42,162 bases of DNA, taken from positions 1-42,162 of the forward strand of contig CALXOP010000035.1 in the NCBI GenBank assembly GCA_944390035.1, written 5' to 3'. Numbering within the stretch: the first letter of the stretch is position 1; the number at the start of each line of letters is the position of its first letter. The position numbers and the translations under genes are program-made. This DNA is from an uncultured Alphaproteobacteria bacterium. GTDB lineage: Bacteria > Pseudomonadota > Alphaproteobacteria > RF32 > CAG-239. Shown here piece by piece: positions 8,950-16,062 of this stretch. The notes under the pieces are model-generated. The model did no database searches. It saw only the letters and a list, made by a program, of their open reading frames with translations, and had not been told where the DNA came from.

Positions 8950-9465
8950 ATGTTAAAAAAAATAAGCCTGATTTTATTTGTTTTTTTAACCGGTTGCGAA
9001 TATAGCAATATGGATTATGAAACTTGCCCGCGTGTGCAAATTATCCGCGATAATGCGTATCTGACACAAGTTGTCAACTATCGGGAAGAATTTCAAATCA
9101 ACCTGATTGGCTATGACGGTTATTGCTATTACGACCGCAAGATTCAACAAAACAAGGCTTTGATAAAACCTATTTTTCAAATCAAGCGCCTCCGTCCGAG
9201 TGATGAAACGGATGTTCACTTTGCTTTTTATACCGAAACGGTAAAAGGTCCCCCGCAATATATCGGCAAAAAAACACACTATGCCGTTGCCACCATCCCC
9301 TCTGATGCCTTGGAGATAGAATATACCGCACCGCAGGTAATGGTTTATGTGCCCGAAGAATATAAATACAGTTATGATATCAATATGGGCTTGGTCATTT
9401 CGCCCGAAGAGCGCAAATACAATCATCGCACGTTTGATATTGAATATCGCTATTACAACAAATAA
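8950..9465 (+). CDS. Small lipoprotein of unknown function
   Basis: 171 residues with a classic lipoprotein signal: positively charged start, hydrophobic stretch and lipobox FLTGC (Cys16). The mature part is rich in Tyr and charged residues and has predicted beta character (VNYREEFQINLIGYDGYCYYDRK; FDIEYRYYNK). I do not recognise the family. A Shine-Dalgarno AAAGAGGAA precedes the ATG. The gene lies 42 nt after the methyltransferase and 12 nt before tkt, so it may share their transcript. Two further Cys residues (about C26 and C58) could form a disulfide in the periplasm. Confidence 0.8.
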   Translation: MLKKISLILFVFLTGCEYSNMDYETCPRVQIIRDNAYLTQVVNYREEFQINLIGYDGYCYYDRKIQQNKALIKPIFQIKRLRPSDETDVHFAFYTETVKGPPQYIGKKTHYAVATIPSDALEIEYTAPQVMVYVPEEYKYSYDINMGLVISPEERKYNHRTFDIEYRYYNK

Positions 9466-9477
9466 AAGGAGAAATAA

Positions 9478-11451
9478 ATGATTTTTGGCGAAAACAAAGA
9501 GCTGAAAAATATGGCCAACGCGATTCGCTTTTTGAGCGCGGATGCAATTGAAAAATCAAAATCCGGCCACCCCGGTATGCCTTTGGGAATGGCCGATGTT
9601 GCCACGGTTTTGTTCTCCAAATTCATCAAGATTGACCCCGAGCACCCGCGTTGGTTTGATCGTGACCGTTTTGTTTTGTCGGCAGGTCATGGCTCAATGT
9701 TGCTTTATTCTTTGCTTTATCTGTTGGGCTATAAAGACATCACCATTGATGATATTGCCAACTTCCGCCAATTAGGCGCCAAAACCGCCGGACACCCCGA
9801 ATACGGCCATTTAGCAGGCATTGATATGACCACCGGTCCTTTGGGACAAGGAATTTCCTCTGCGGTGGGCATGGCCTTGGCCGAAAGAATGATTAACGCC
9901 CGCTTTGGAGACGATTTGTGCAATCACTATACCTATGTTATTAACGGTGATGGTTGCTTAATGGAAGGCATTTCCGAAGAGGCCGCCTCTTTAGCCGGAC
10001 ATCTGAAATTAAATAAATTAATTGTTTTGTGGGATAATAACAATATCACGATTGACGGTACCGTCGACAAAGCCAACTCCACCGACCAAATCAAACGTTT
10101 TCAGGCTCTTGGCTGGAACACACTTGAAATCAATGGTCATGACTATGGTGAGATTGAAAAAGCCATAGCAAAAGCCCAAAAGTCAGACAAGCCGACCTTA
10201 ATTGCCTGCAAAACCAAAATCGGTTTTGGCGCACCGACCAAATGCGGTACCTCCAAATGCCATGGTTCTCCTCTTGGCGCGGAAGAAATTGCCGCCATGC
10301 GTAAGGCGCTTGATTGGCCTTATGACCCGTTTGAAGTCCCTGAGGAAATTTTGTCTTCTTGGCGTGAAGCCGGGTTAAGAAATCATCAAACTTACCAAAA
10401 ATGGGAAGAAAAAGCCCATGCCGCCGGCAAAACTTTTGATGACTTTATCAATGACCGCTTGCCCGCAGGTTGGGATGATCACCTCAAAGCACTGGAAGAA
10501 AAAGCCATTGCCGAGCAAACCAAAGTTGCCACCCGCAAAGCCTCTCAAATGTGTTTGGAACAAATCGTGCCGTATGTCCCGCAAATTATCGGCGGTTCGG
10601 CAGATTTGGCAGCCTCAAACCTCACTTTTGTTGATGGCATGAAAACCGTTACCAAAGATGACTATTCCGGAAATAATATTATGTATGGCATTAGAGAGCA
10701 TGCCATGGCAGCGATTATGAACGGCATGTCATTGCATGGCGGCGCAATTCCTTATGGCGGAACCTTCTTTGTCTTTTCGGACTATATGCGTCCGGCAATG
10801 CGCTTGGCCGCACTTATGGGAATACGTGTGATTTATGTTTTGACGCATGATTCAATCGGCGTCGGTGAAGATGGCCCAACCCATCAACCGATAGAACACC
10901 TGGCTTCTTATCGTGCAATGCCGAATATCTATACTTTCCGTCCATGCGACGTGGTCGAAACGGCAGAATGCTGGAGAATAGCCATCGAAAGCGAAAAAAC
11001 GCCAAGCATCTTGGCTCTGTCTCGTCAAAATTTGCCTATGCTCCGCACAGATGCTAAGCTAAATTTGAGTGCTCGCGGCGGATATATTATCTATGGTGAG
11101 AAAGACAATCGCCAAGCCACACTCATTGCCACCGGTTCAGAGGTATCTCTGGCGGTAGAAGCCGCTCAAGCTCTGGCACAAGAAGGCATCAAAGTTGCCG
11201 TTGTCTCCATGCCTTGTACCGAGTTGTTTGATGCTCAAGACATCAGCTATCAAGAAGACATATTGGGTCAAGCTCCGCGCATAGCCATCGAAGCCGGCTC
11301 AAAATTCGGTTGGGAACGCTATGTCGGCCTCAAAGGCGATATTATCGGAATGGATGGCTTTGGCGCCTCCGGTCCGGCGAGTGAATTATATAACTACTTT
11401 GGCATCACCAAAGAAGAAATTATCGATTCGGTAAAAACTTACCTAAAATAA
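9478..11451 (+). CDS. tkt: Transketolase
   Basis: A thiamine-diphosphate enzyme that moves two-carbon units between sugar phosphates in the non-oxidative pentose phosphate pathway. The N-terminal ThDP motif is GDGCLMEGISEEAASLAGHL...NNNITIDG. Early residues include KSGHPGMPLGMADV with the conserved His. The pyrimidine-binding half has YGIREHAMAAIMNG and the substrate-binding DSIGVGEDGPTHQPIEHLAS. A C-terminal domain follows (IATGSEVSLAVEAAQ; FGASGPASELYNYFGIT). At 657 residues the length is standard. AAAGGAGAAATAA is a strong Shine-Dalgarno. rpe, the pathway partner, lies 2.1 kb away on the other strand. Confidence 0.97.
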   Translation: MIFGENKELKNMANAIRFLSADAIEKSKSGHPGMPLGMADVATVLFSKFIKIDPEHPRWFDRDRFVLSAGHGSMLLYSLLYLLGYKDITIDDIANFRQLGAKTAGHPEYGHLAGIDMTTGPLGQGISSAVGMALAERMINARFGDDLCNHYTYVINGDGCLMEGISEEAASLAGHLKLNKLIVLWDNNNITIDGTVDKANSTDQIKRFQALGWNTLEINGHDYGEIEKAIAKAQKSDKPTLIACKTKIGFGAPTKCGTSKCHGSPLGAEEIAAMRKALDWPYDPFEVPEEILSSWREAGLRNHQTYQKWEEKAHAAGKTFDDFINDRLPAGWDDHLKALEEKAIAEQTKVATRKASQMCLEQIVPYVPQIIGGSADLAASNLTFVDGMKTVTKDDYSGNNIMYGIREHAMAAIMNGMSLHGGAIPYGGTFFVFSDYMRPAMRLAALMGIRVIYVLTHDSIGVGEDGPTHQPIEHLASYRAMPNIYTFRPCDVVETAECWRIAIESEKTPSILALSRQNLPMLRTDAKLNLSARGGYIIYGEKDNRQATLIATGSEVSLAVEAAQALAQEGIKVAVVSMPCTELFDAQDISYQEDILGQAPRIAIEAGSKFGWERYVGLKGDIIGMDGFGASGPASELYNYFGITKEEIIDSVKTYLK

Positions 11452-11493
11452 AACCACGCAAAAGCAGAGTAGCAGTAAAGGAAAGGGCTTTCT

Positions 11494-11511
11494 AAAAGGA
11501 GGTCCTTTTTT
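11494..11511 (+). terminator. Weak terminator after tkt
   Basis: A 6-bp stem AAAAGG / CCTTTT with loop AGGT followed by two more Ts, 43 nt after the tkt stop. Short and AT-rich, so only moderately convincing. Confidence 0.45.
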
Positions 11512-11529
11512 AATGGAATAACACTTCTA

Positions 11530-11561
11530 TTGACAAATTTAAAGAAAAGTTGCAGTATAAG
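11530..11561 (+). promoter_or_regulatory. Candidate promoter for an intergenic RNA
   Basis: A perfect -35 TTGACA (11530-11535) is followed 20 nt later by TATAAG (11556-11561). The spacer is longer than ideal; CAGTAT at 17 nt is an alternative -10. It points into the structured region that follows. Confidence 0.4.
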
Positions 11562-11567
11562 ACAAAA

Positions 11568-11721
11568 TTAATCATAAGAATCGCAAAATTATAATTAAAA
11601 CATTTCGAAACCCAAGCAAATCATAGTTAACTCCAAATAATAGAAGATTTGCAGTGTTTCGTCATCTCGGCTTCTGCGGAAGTCGAAAGAAAGGTCTGAT
11701 GAATATCATCAGACCTTTTTT
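11568..11721 (+). ncRNA. Candidate structured small RNA, about 150 nt
   Basis: No convincing ORF lies here, but three ordered pairings do. First, a long-range helix: CGAAAC (11606-11611) with GTTTCG (11656-11661), and inside it GCAAATC (11616-11622) with GATTTGC (11646-11652). Its 23-nt apical loop contains ACTCC, which is complementary to a Shine-Dalgarno core. Second, a 7-bp hairpin CGGCTTC / GAAGTCG (11668-11685) with loop TGCG. Third, a 12-bp terminator hairpin with a T-run. A TTGACA promoter lies just upstream. I cannot match it to 6S, SRP RNA, tmRNA or RNase P. The start near 11568 is estimated from the promoter and is uncertain. It could alternatively be a processed 3' region of the tkt transcript. 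Confidence 0.5.
11691..11721. terminator. Strong terminator hairpin
   Basis: A 12-bp perfect stem AAGGTCTGATGA / TCATCAGACCTT with a 3-nt loop and a run of six Ts on the plus strand. It ends the candidate small RNA. On the minus strand it lies 14 nt past the lipoprotein gene and is followed by TTTCTTT, so it may work both ways. Confidence 0.85.
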
Positions 11722-11735
11722 CATGTTTTGTCGTG

Positions 11736-12203
11736 CTATTTTGTTCTCAAGGGTAACTCTTCTACGGCTTGCAGAGGTTTATCCGTCCGCGGCTGTTTGG
11801 GCATCGGCGCAGTGCTGTTTGCCGGATAAGCCGGAACGAGTTTTGCCCGCTTTCCGTTATCAAAGACAAAGACTGACGGGGCTTTTTTGTCCCAATAGCC
11901 TAATTTGCCGACGAGGACAACTTTTCGATGCGCAACATTGGCAAAAGAGGAGTACTTTGGCGTTTGATAGCCGATGAGCAATTCGCAAGTATGGTCATCG
12001 GCCACAAACAAGGTCAAAATACGTTCATTCCAGTCCACCTGAACGGGAATAAGATTGCCTTGCAAACTGTCCACGCTAATCTCAGTAATTACATTGTTTT
12101 CACAAGCATTAGCTTCTGTTTTTGCGGACTGGCTTTTTTGACAAGCAAACAAACTGGCGATTAGAGCAATAGCTCCCGCAACGATAATAATTAAATTTTT
12201 CAT
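11736..12203 (-). CDS. Small lipoprotein without a Shine-Dalgarno sequence
   Basis: 155 residues. The signal peptide ends in lipobox LFAC (Cys21), followed by a Lys/Ser/Ala-rich linker. The folded part (ITEISVDSLQGNLIPVQVDW, TLFVADDHTCELLIGY, HRKVVLVGKLGYWDKK) looks beta-rich, and a Pro-rich tail follows. Family not recognised; the style resembles Bacteroidota lipoproteins, but that is only an impression. There is no Shine-Dalgarno; the ATG follows ATTTGAG. The promoter and leader closely match those of the next minus-strand gene at 12715, so the two probably share regulation although each has its own promoter. Confidence 0.75.
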   Translation of the reverse strand: MKNLIIIVAGAIALIASLFACQKSQSAKTEANACENNVITEISVDSLQGNLIPVQVDWNERILTLFVADDHTCELLIGYQTPKYSSFANVAHRKVVLVGKLGYWDKKAPSVFVFDNGKRAKLVPAYPANSTAPMPKQPRTDKPLQAVEELPLRTK

Positions 12204-12220
12204 CTCAAATCGATTTTAAG

Positions 12221-12235
12221 TTAAACATAAAAATA
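12221..12235 (-). promoter_or_regulatory. Conserved AU-rich leader element, copy A
   Basis: Reads TATTTTTATGTTTAA on the minus strand, 17 nt before the ATG at 12203 and about 8-22 nt after the predicted transcription start. An identical 15-mer occurs before the gene at 12715, and a 14/15 match before the gene at 39062. Confidence 0.55.
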
Positions 12236-12249
12236 AGCAAAGTGGCGGC

Positions 12250-12279
12250 ATTATCACCACAAAAATTTTTATCTGTCAA
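12250..12279 (-). promoter_or_regulatory. Sigma70-type promoter of the lipoprotein gene at 12203
   Basis: On the minus strand TTGACA (12279-12274), an 18-nt spacer and GATAAT (12255-12250). Predicted start near 12243, giving a leader of about 40 nt. Confidence 0.65.
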
Positions 12280-12282
12280 AAA

Positions 12283-12326
12283 TAAAAAGAAAGACCGCCG
12301 GCTGAAATTCAGCCAGGGCAGGTCTT
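12283..12326 (-). terminator. Terminator of the lipoprotein gene at 12341
   Basis: On the minus strand AAGACC and GGTCTT form the outer stem and GGCTGAA / TTCAGCC the inner stem, followed by TTCTTTTTATTTTT. It lies 15 nt past the stop and directly before the promoter of the next gene. Confidence 0.75.
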
Positions 12327-12340
12327 CTGGCTTAAAGTAA

Positions 12341-12715
12341 CTAACGCGCGATATCAAATCGCAATTTTGTGGTTTCTGTTAAATCCTCATCGGGGTAGTG
12401 ATACATCAACTGTACCCGAAAAGTCATCTTCAGACTATCTGCGGCAGCATCTATCTGTCGTTTAATCAAATCCATATCCTCTGCGACAATACCGTATGCA
12501 CACAAAGCATTGGTATTAGAGATTGGGATTTTTCGGACCTCAATGGCAATTGAATCTTGAGCATAAGTTTTCTCAAAATAAATCACCAAGCTGTCGGACT
12601 TGAACTGCAGCAGTTTAACACACACATTGTTTGGTTTTTCAGATTTTTTCTGAACGGATGAGCAGCCACATAAAAGGCTTGCAAAAACCAACACGGTTAA
12701 CATTACTTTTTTCAT
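12341..12715 (-). CDS. Small lipoprotein without a Shine-Dalgarno sequence
   Basis: 124 residues from the start I prefer. An upstream in-frame ATG at 12727 would add MLFE, but the sequence ATTTGAG-ATG-AAAAA at 12715 is identical to that at the start of the neighbouring lipoprotein gene, which fixes the start. The signal peptide ends at Cys16 or Cys18 (FASLLCGC). The mature part is a mixed alpha/beta domain (VCVKLLQFKSDSLVIYFEK, MTFRVQLMYHYPDEDLTETTKLRFDI). Family not recognised. The gene has its own promoter and terminator. With the gene at 12203 it forms a pair with matching control regions but little sequence similarity in the proteins. Confidence 0.75.
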   Translation of the reverse strand: MKKVMLTVLVFASLLCGCSSVQKKSEKPNNVCVKLLQFKSDSLVIYFEKTYAQDSIAIEVRKIPISNTNALCAYGIVAEDMDLIKRQIDAAADSLKMTFRVQLMYHYPDEDLTETTKLRFDIAR

Positions 12716-12731
12716 CTCAAATAACATTTAA

Positions 12732-12746
12732 TTAAACATAAAAATA
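12732..12746 (-). promoter_or_regulatory. Conserved AU-rich leader element, copy B
   Basis: TATTTTTATGTTTAA on the minus strand, 16 nt before the ATG at 12715, identical to copy A. Confidence 0.55.
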
Positions 12747-12761
12747 GCCTTTAGGGGAAAC

Positions 12762-12790
12762 GGTATAACTCTTAAAAAAACAAATTGCAA
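12762..12790 (-). promoter_or_regulatory. Sigma70-type promoter of the lipoprotein gene at 12715
   Basis: On the minus strand TTGCAA (12790-12785), a 17-nt spacer and TATACC (12767-12762). Predicted start near 12755, about 40 nt before the ATG. Confidence 0.55.
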
Positions 12791-12796
12791 ATAAAA

Positions 12797-12822
12797 AAAA
12801 CTCTTCTTTTGCGAAGAGTTTT
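12797..12822 (-). terminator. Terminator of the rpe-phoB unit
   Basis: AAAACTCTTC / GAAGAGTTTT stem of 10 bp with a 6-nt loop. On the minus strand it is followed by further Ts, 23 nt past the response regulator stop. Confidence 0.8.
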
Positions 12823-12844
12823 TGAAAATTCAACAAAAAGCTGA

Positions 12845-13546
12845 TTATTCGTCGTCGCTGACGGGATGATTATCAATCGAATAGCCGGTTGCGCGCACGG
12901 TTCTGATATAATCGGGCCCAAAATCGTTCAGTGATTTTCTGAGGCGCCTGATGTGTACGTCCACCGTTCGGGATTCCACATAAATATTGTCGCCCCAAAC
13001 GGTTTTGAGTAACACCTCGCGAGAGAAAACTTTTCCCGGTGTTTCCATCAACATTTTAAGCAGCCGAAATTCGGTAGGCCCGAGGTGGATGTAATTTTCG
13101 CCTCTGAAAACCTTTTTCTCCACCAAGTCCATGCGAATATCTTCAAACACCAATTCTTTGGTGGTGGATATTTCCGGAGCTCTGCGCAAGTTAGCCTTAA
13201 CTCTGGCCATAAGTTCCGGAATAGAGAAGGGCTTGGTCACATAGTCGTCGGCGCCGGCACTCAAACCTTTAATTTTGTCTTCTTCCTCACCTTTTGCCGT
13301 CAGCATGATAATTGGAATATTTTTAATATCGGGCTTGCTGCGAATGAGTTTGCAAATTTCCACGCCTGAAATTTCGGGCAGCATCCAGTCAAGCAAAATA
13401 ACCGAAGGAGCATATTTTTCCACGTCTGCCAGAGCTTTGTTTCCTCTGGTTTCAATCACAACTTCATACCCTTCTTTTTCAAGGTTGTATTTCAAGAGCA
13501 AACCAAGTGCTTCTTCATCTTCCACAACCATCACAACCGGTGCCAT
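12845..13546 (-). CDS. phoB: PhoB-like response regulator (OmpR/PhoB family)
   Basis: A two-domain transcription regulator. The receiver domain (residues 5-120) has acidic pocket residues in VVEDEE, phospho-acceptor Asp53 in VILLDWMLPE, Thr83 and Lys105 in DDYVTKPF. The winged-helix DNA-binding domain covers about 135-228 (LGPTEFRLLKMLMETPGKVFSRE; VDVHIRRLRKSL; IRTVRATGYSI). The overall sequence, including LVEKKVFRG and the RTVRATGYS end, is closest to PhoB, the phosphate-starvation regulator, although no phoR, phoU or pst gene lies in the window. The Shine-Dalgarno AAAGGAGAAG is strong. It follows rpe by 51 nt in the same direction, an unusual partner. Confidence 0.85.
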   Translation of the reverse strand: MAPVVMVVEDEEALGLLLKYNLEKEGYEVVIETRGNKALADVEKYAPSVILLDWMLPEISGVEICKLIRSKPDIKNIPIIMLTAKGEEEDKIKGLSAGADDYVTKPFSIPELMARVKANLRRAPEISTTKELVFEDIRMDLVEKKVFRGENYIHLGPTEFRLLKMLMETPGKVFSREVLLKTVWGDNIYVESRTVDVHIRRLRKSLNDFGPDYIRTVRATGYSIDNHPVSDDE

Positions 13547-13597
13547 TGACTTCTCCTTTTACACTTTTGAGGGAGTATAGCGCATTTAGGGTTAAAA

Positions 13598-14233
13598 TTA
13601 CCTTAAAGCGTCAATGTTTTTGCGATAATCTTTGCTGGCAAACACGGATGTCCCTGCCACTAAAATATCCGCACCCGCAGCCACGCATTCGGCCGCGGTA
13701 AACGGGTTAATTCCGCCGTCAACCTCAATTTTTATATCTCTGTTGCCGATTAAAGATTTGATGCGAGCGATTTTTTGTAATTGTTCGGGAATAAAGGCTT
13801 GCCCGCCAAATCCGGGATTAACGCTCATCACCAAAATCTGGTCAACTTTATCCAAAATATAGGTCAAAACATTTTCATTAGTTGCCGGATTAAGCGAAAC
13901 GCCCGCTTTACAACCTCTTTCTTTGATGGAGCAGAGCAGCGCATCTAAATGTTTGCAGGTTTCGGCATGTATGGTTAAAATATCGGCTCCGGCCTGAATA
14001 AACCAATTTAACATAGCTTCAGGATTATCTACCATCAAATGCACATCCAGCGGCAGATTAGTGAGTTCGCGAATAACTCTGACAATCGCCGGTCCAAAAG
14101 TCAAATTCGGCACATAATGTCCGTCCATCACGTCAATATGAATCATATCCGCCCCGGCTTTTTCCAAGGCAATAATTTCGTTTCTTAAGTTAGCAAAATC
14201 AGCAGATAGAATACTCGGCGCAATTTTAACCAT
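13598..14233 (-). CDS. rpe: Ribulose-phosphate 3-epimerase
   Basis: Interconverts ribulose 5-phosphate and xylulose 5-phosphate, feeding transketolase. The TIM-barrel family motifs are all present: KIAPSILSADFANL at the start, HIDVMDGHYVPNLTFG with metal-binding His and Asp, DVHLMVDNP, HAETCKHL, VMSVNPGFGGQ, and EVDGGINPFTAAECVAAGADILVAGTS with the second catalytic Asp and the phosphate site. 211 residues is slightly short but complete. The ATG has an AGGAGAAA Shine-Dalgarno. It is followed by the PhoB-like gene in the same direction. A divergent small gene starts 162 bp away at 14395. Confidence 0.97.
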   Translation of the reverse strand: MVKIAPSILSADFANLRNEIIALEKAGADMIHIDVMDGHYVPNLTFGPAIVRVIRELTNLPLDVHLMVDNPEAMLNWFIQAGADILTIHAETCKHLDALLCSIKERGCKAGVSLNPATNENVLTYILDKVDQILVMSVNPGFGGQAFIPEQLQKIARIKSLIGNRDIKIEVDGGINPFTAAECVAAGADILVAGTSVFASKDYRKNIDALR

Positions 14234-14309
14234 AATTTTTCTCCTGAAGGTTTTTTATTAGAATACCTCAAATTTTATTTGCTTACAAGCAAAAGACATA
14301 AATAAAATC

Positions 14310-14338
14310 TTGACAAAATTTTATAAAAGACGTTTACT
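14310..14338 (+). promoter_or_regulatory. Promoter of the small gene at 14395
   Basis: TTGACA (14310-14315), 17-nt spacer, TTTACT (14333-14338). The leader contains ATTTTTAT at 14354-14361, about 10 nt after the predicted start, which resembles the element seen at 12221 and 12732. Confidence 0.45.
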
Positions 14339-14394
14339 CCTAAATCTAATGTGATTTTTATTAAATTATTGTTAAACCCAAAAAAACAAGTATT

Positions 14395-14802
14395 ATGGAC
14401 AAACTTAAAATTAAGTCGGCGCAGGAAGCCCTTGCAATGGCACAGCAGTATTTAGCAAATTCTATGCAGGATGTGGAGTTGGCAGAAGATAAAAACGGAA
14501 AAATTAAGTACAAACTGGCCAATCTCTACAATACTCCGGACTACCGCAACAAAATTGGTGGGGTGTGCTATGTTTTCGGATACCGTCGCAGCGCAGGAGA
14601 CAAGGCCGAAAACTTTCGTATCTACGTCAAATGCAGTGGTGTGCGCAAAAATTGCCAAGTGAAGGGCATAAAAGTAGAAGACTCTTCAATGGAAGAAATC
14701 ATGCCCGGAGATAATTTCTCGTGTCTCGGAAATCGCTATCACTACGATGGCAACACCATCACCTTGGGTGAAGAGCCAAAAGAAAGTACGAGCATTCACT
14801 AA
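14395..14802 (+). CDS. Small conserved-looking protein of unknown function
   Basis: 135 residues, no signal peptide or membrane segment. The sequence begins with a helix (SAQEALAMAQQYLANSM) and continues with a beta-rich part holding three Cys and several basic residues (GGVCYVFGYRRSAGDKAENFRIYVKCSGVRKNCQVKGIKV). Family not recognised. No Shine-Dalgarno precedes the ATG (ACAAGTATT-ATG), unlike most neighbours. It has its own promoter and a strong terminator, so it is a single-gene unit. The leader shares an ATTTTTAT string with other small genes in the window that lack a Shine-Dalgarno. It is convincing as a gene because of the clean promoter and terminator around it and its normal codon use. 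Confidence 0.7.
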   Translation: MDKLKIKSAQEALAMAQQYLANSMQDVELAEDKNGKIKYKLANLYNTPDYRNKIGGVCYVFGYRRSAGDKAENFRIYVKCSGVRKNCQVKGIKVEDSSMEEIMPGDNFSCLGNRYHYDGNTITLGEEPKESTSIH

Positions 14803-14823
14803 CTGAAATAAGTCCAATGAACT

Positions 14824-14851
14824 AAAGCCTCCCTTTGCGGAGGCTTTTTTT
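14824..14851 (+). terminator. Terminator of the gene at 14395
   Basis: AAAGCCTCC / GGAGGCTTT, 9-bp stem with a 6-nt loop and a long T-run, 22 nt after the stop. Confidence 0.9.
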
Positions 14852-14890
14852 GTTTCCGCGCGCAAGATATTGCAAAAATGCGAAAAAAAC

Positions 14891-14918
14891 TTGCAAAACT
14901 TGGTTAAAAGTATATATT
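14891..14918 (+). promoter_or_regulatory. Promoter of fba
   Basis: TTGCAA (14891-14896), 16-nt spacer, TATATT (14913-14918). It lies just before the real start at 14954 and inside the longer open frame, which argues against a start at 14870. Confidence 0.5.
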
Positions 14919-14953
14919 CACCTCCAGATATAACTACAAATAAGGAGAAACAA

Positions 14954-16003
14954 ATGCCTTTAGTAACAATGCGTCAAATTCTTGACCATGCTGCCGAAAA
15001 CAACTACGGTGTTCCGGCGTTTAACGTAAACGATATGGAACAAATCATTGCCGTTTTGCAAGCAGCTAAAAAAGTAAATGCTCCGGTTATTTTGCAAACC
15101 TCAACCGGTGCACGTAAATTTGCCGGTGATCCGATGATTCGTCACATGGTTGCCGCCGGAATCGAAATGTTCCCTGAACTGCCGATTTGTTTGCACCAAG
15201 ACCACGGTTCATCTGTAAATATCTGCCAATCAGCCATTGTTAACGGTTATTCTTCCGTTATGATGGACGGTTCTCTTGAAGCAGACGGCAAAACCCCGTC
15301 ATCTTTTGAATATAATGTTAATGTTACTAAAGAAGTTGTTGCCAGAGCTCATGCTGTCGGTGCCTCTGTTGAAGGTGAGTTAGGTGTTATCGGTTCATTG
15401 GAAACCGGTAAAGGCGACAAAGAAGATGGTCACGGTGCCGAAGGTGTAATTGATAAAAAACGTCTTGTTACCGATCCTGATGAAGCCGCTCGCTTCGTTG
15501 CCGAAACCAAGTTGGATGCCTTGGCTGTTGCCGTCGGAACATCTCATGGTGCTTATAAATTCACTCGTAAACCTGATGGTGAAATTTTGGCAATCGACGT
15601 TATCGAAAAAATTCACAAGAAATTGCCGAACACCCACATGGTTATGCATGGTTCTTCTTCCGTTCCGCAAGAATTGCAAGATTTAATCAATGCTTATGGC
15701 GGTGCAATTCCTCAAACTTACGGTGTTCCGGTAGAAGAAATCGTTCGTGGTATTAAATCCGGTGTTCGTAAAGTAAACGTTGATACCGACTGCCGTATGG
15801 CCATCACCGGTGCGATTCGCAAACTCTTTGCCGAAAATCCGAAAGAATTTGACCCGCGTAAATATCTCAAACCGGCGATTGAAGAAATGCAAAAAGTATG
15901 CGAAGCACGCTATATTGCATTTGGTGCTGCCGGCCATGCCGATAAGATTAAAGTTATCCCAATGTCAGTAATGGCTAAACGTTACGCTGACGGAGAAATT
16001 TAA
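14954..16003 (+). CDS. fba: Fructose-bisphosphate aldolase, class II (CbbA type)
   Basis: A zinc enzyme that splits fructose 1,6-bisphosphate into two triose phosphates. The frame is open from 14870, but the ATG at 14954 has a strong AAGGAGAAACAA Shine-Dalgarno and gives the family start MPLVTMRQILDHAAENNYGVPAFNVND. Motifs seen are LPICLHQDHGSS with the zinc His and catalytic Asp, SVEGELGVIGSLE with a metal-site Glu, VGTSHGAYK with the second zinc His, MVMHGSSSVP with the third, and KVNVDTDCRMAITGAIR for the phosphate site. 349 residues matches the Calvin-cycle subtype of class II aldolases, which alphaproteobacteria also use in glycolysis. A single-gene unit with its own promoter and terminator. 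Confidence 0.96.
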   Translation: MPLVTMRQILDHAAENNYGVPAFNVNDMEQIIAVLQAAKKVNAPVILQTSTGARKFAGDPMIRHMVAAGIEMFPELPICLHQDHGSSVNICQSAIVNGYSSVMMDGSLEADGKTPSSFEYNVNVTKEVVARAHAVGASVEGELGVIGSLETGKGDKEDGHGAEGVIDKKRLVTDPDEAARFVAETKLDALAVAVGTSHGAYKFTRKPDGEILAIDVIEKIHKKLPNTHMVMHGSSSVPQELQDLINAYGGAIPQTYGVPVEEIVRGIKSGVRKVNVDTDCRMAITGAIRKLFAENPKEFDPRKYLKPAIEEMQKVCEARYIAFGAAGHADKIKVIPMSVMAKRYADGEI

Positions 16004-16022
16004 TCCAGCCAAGATATAAGTC

Positions 16023-16058
16023 AAAAAAAATGGTCTGAATTTCAGACCATTTTTTTTA
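16023..16058. terminator. Bidirectional terminator
   Basis: A long stem built on AAAATGGTCTGAA / TTCAGACCATTTT with T-runs on both strands, between the convergent fba and the unknown gene at 16063. Confidence 0.9.
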
Positions 16059-16062
16059 ATAA

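Noticed and set aside
8986..9426. A 146-codon minus-strand frame opposite the lipoprotein gene
   Set aside because: Mirror frame of a gene with signal peptide and Shine-Dalgarno on the plus strand; no independent start signal.
11654..11977. A 107-codon plus-strand open frame
   Set aside because: It runs through the terminator hairpin at 11691-11721 and then antisense to a lipoprotein gene; no Shine-Dalgarno and no protein-like composition.
14870..14953. An N-terminal extension of the aldolase by 28 residues
   Set aside because: The promoter and strong Shine-Dalgarno lie inside it, and the family start is at 14954.
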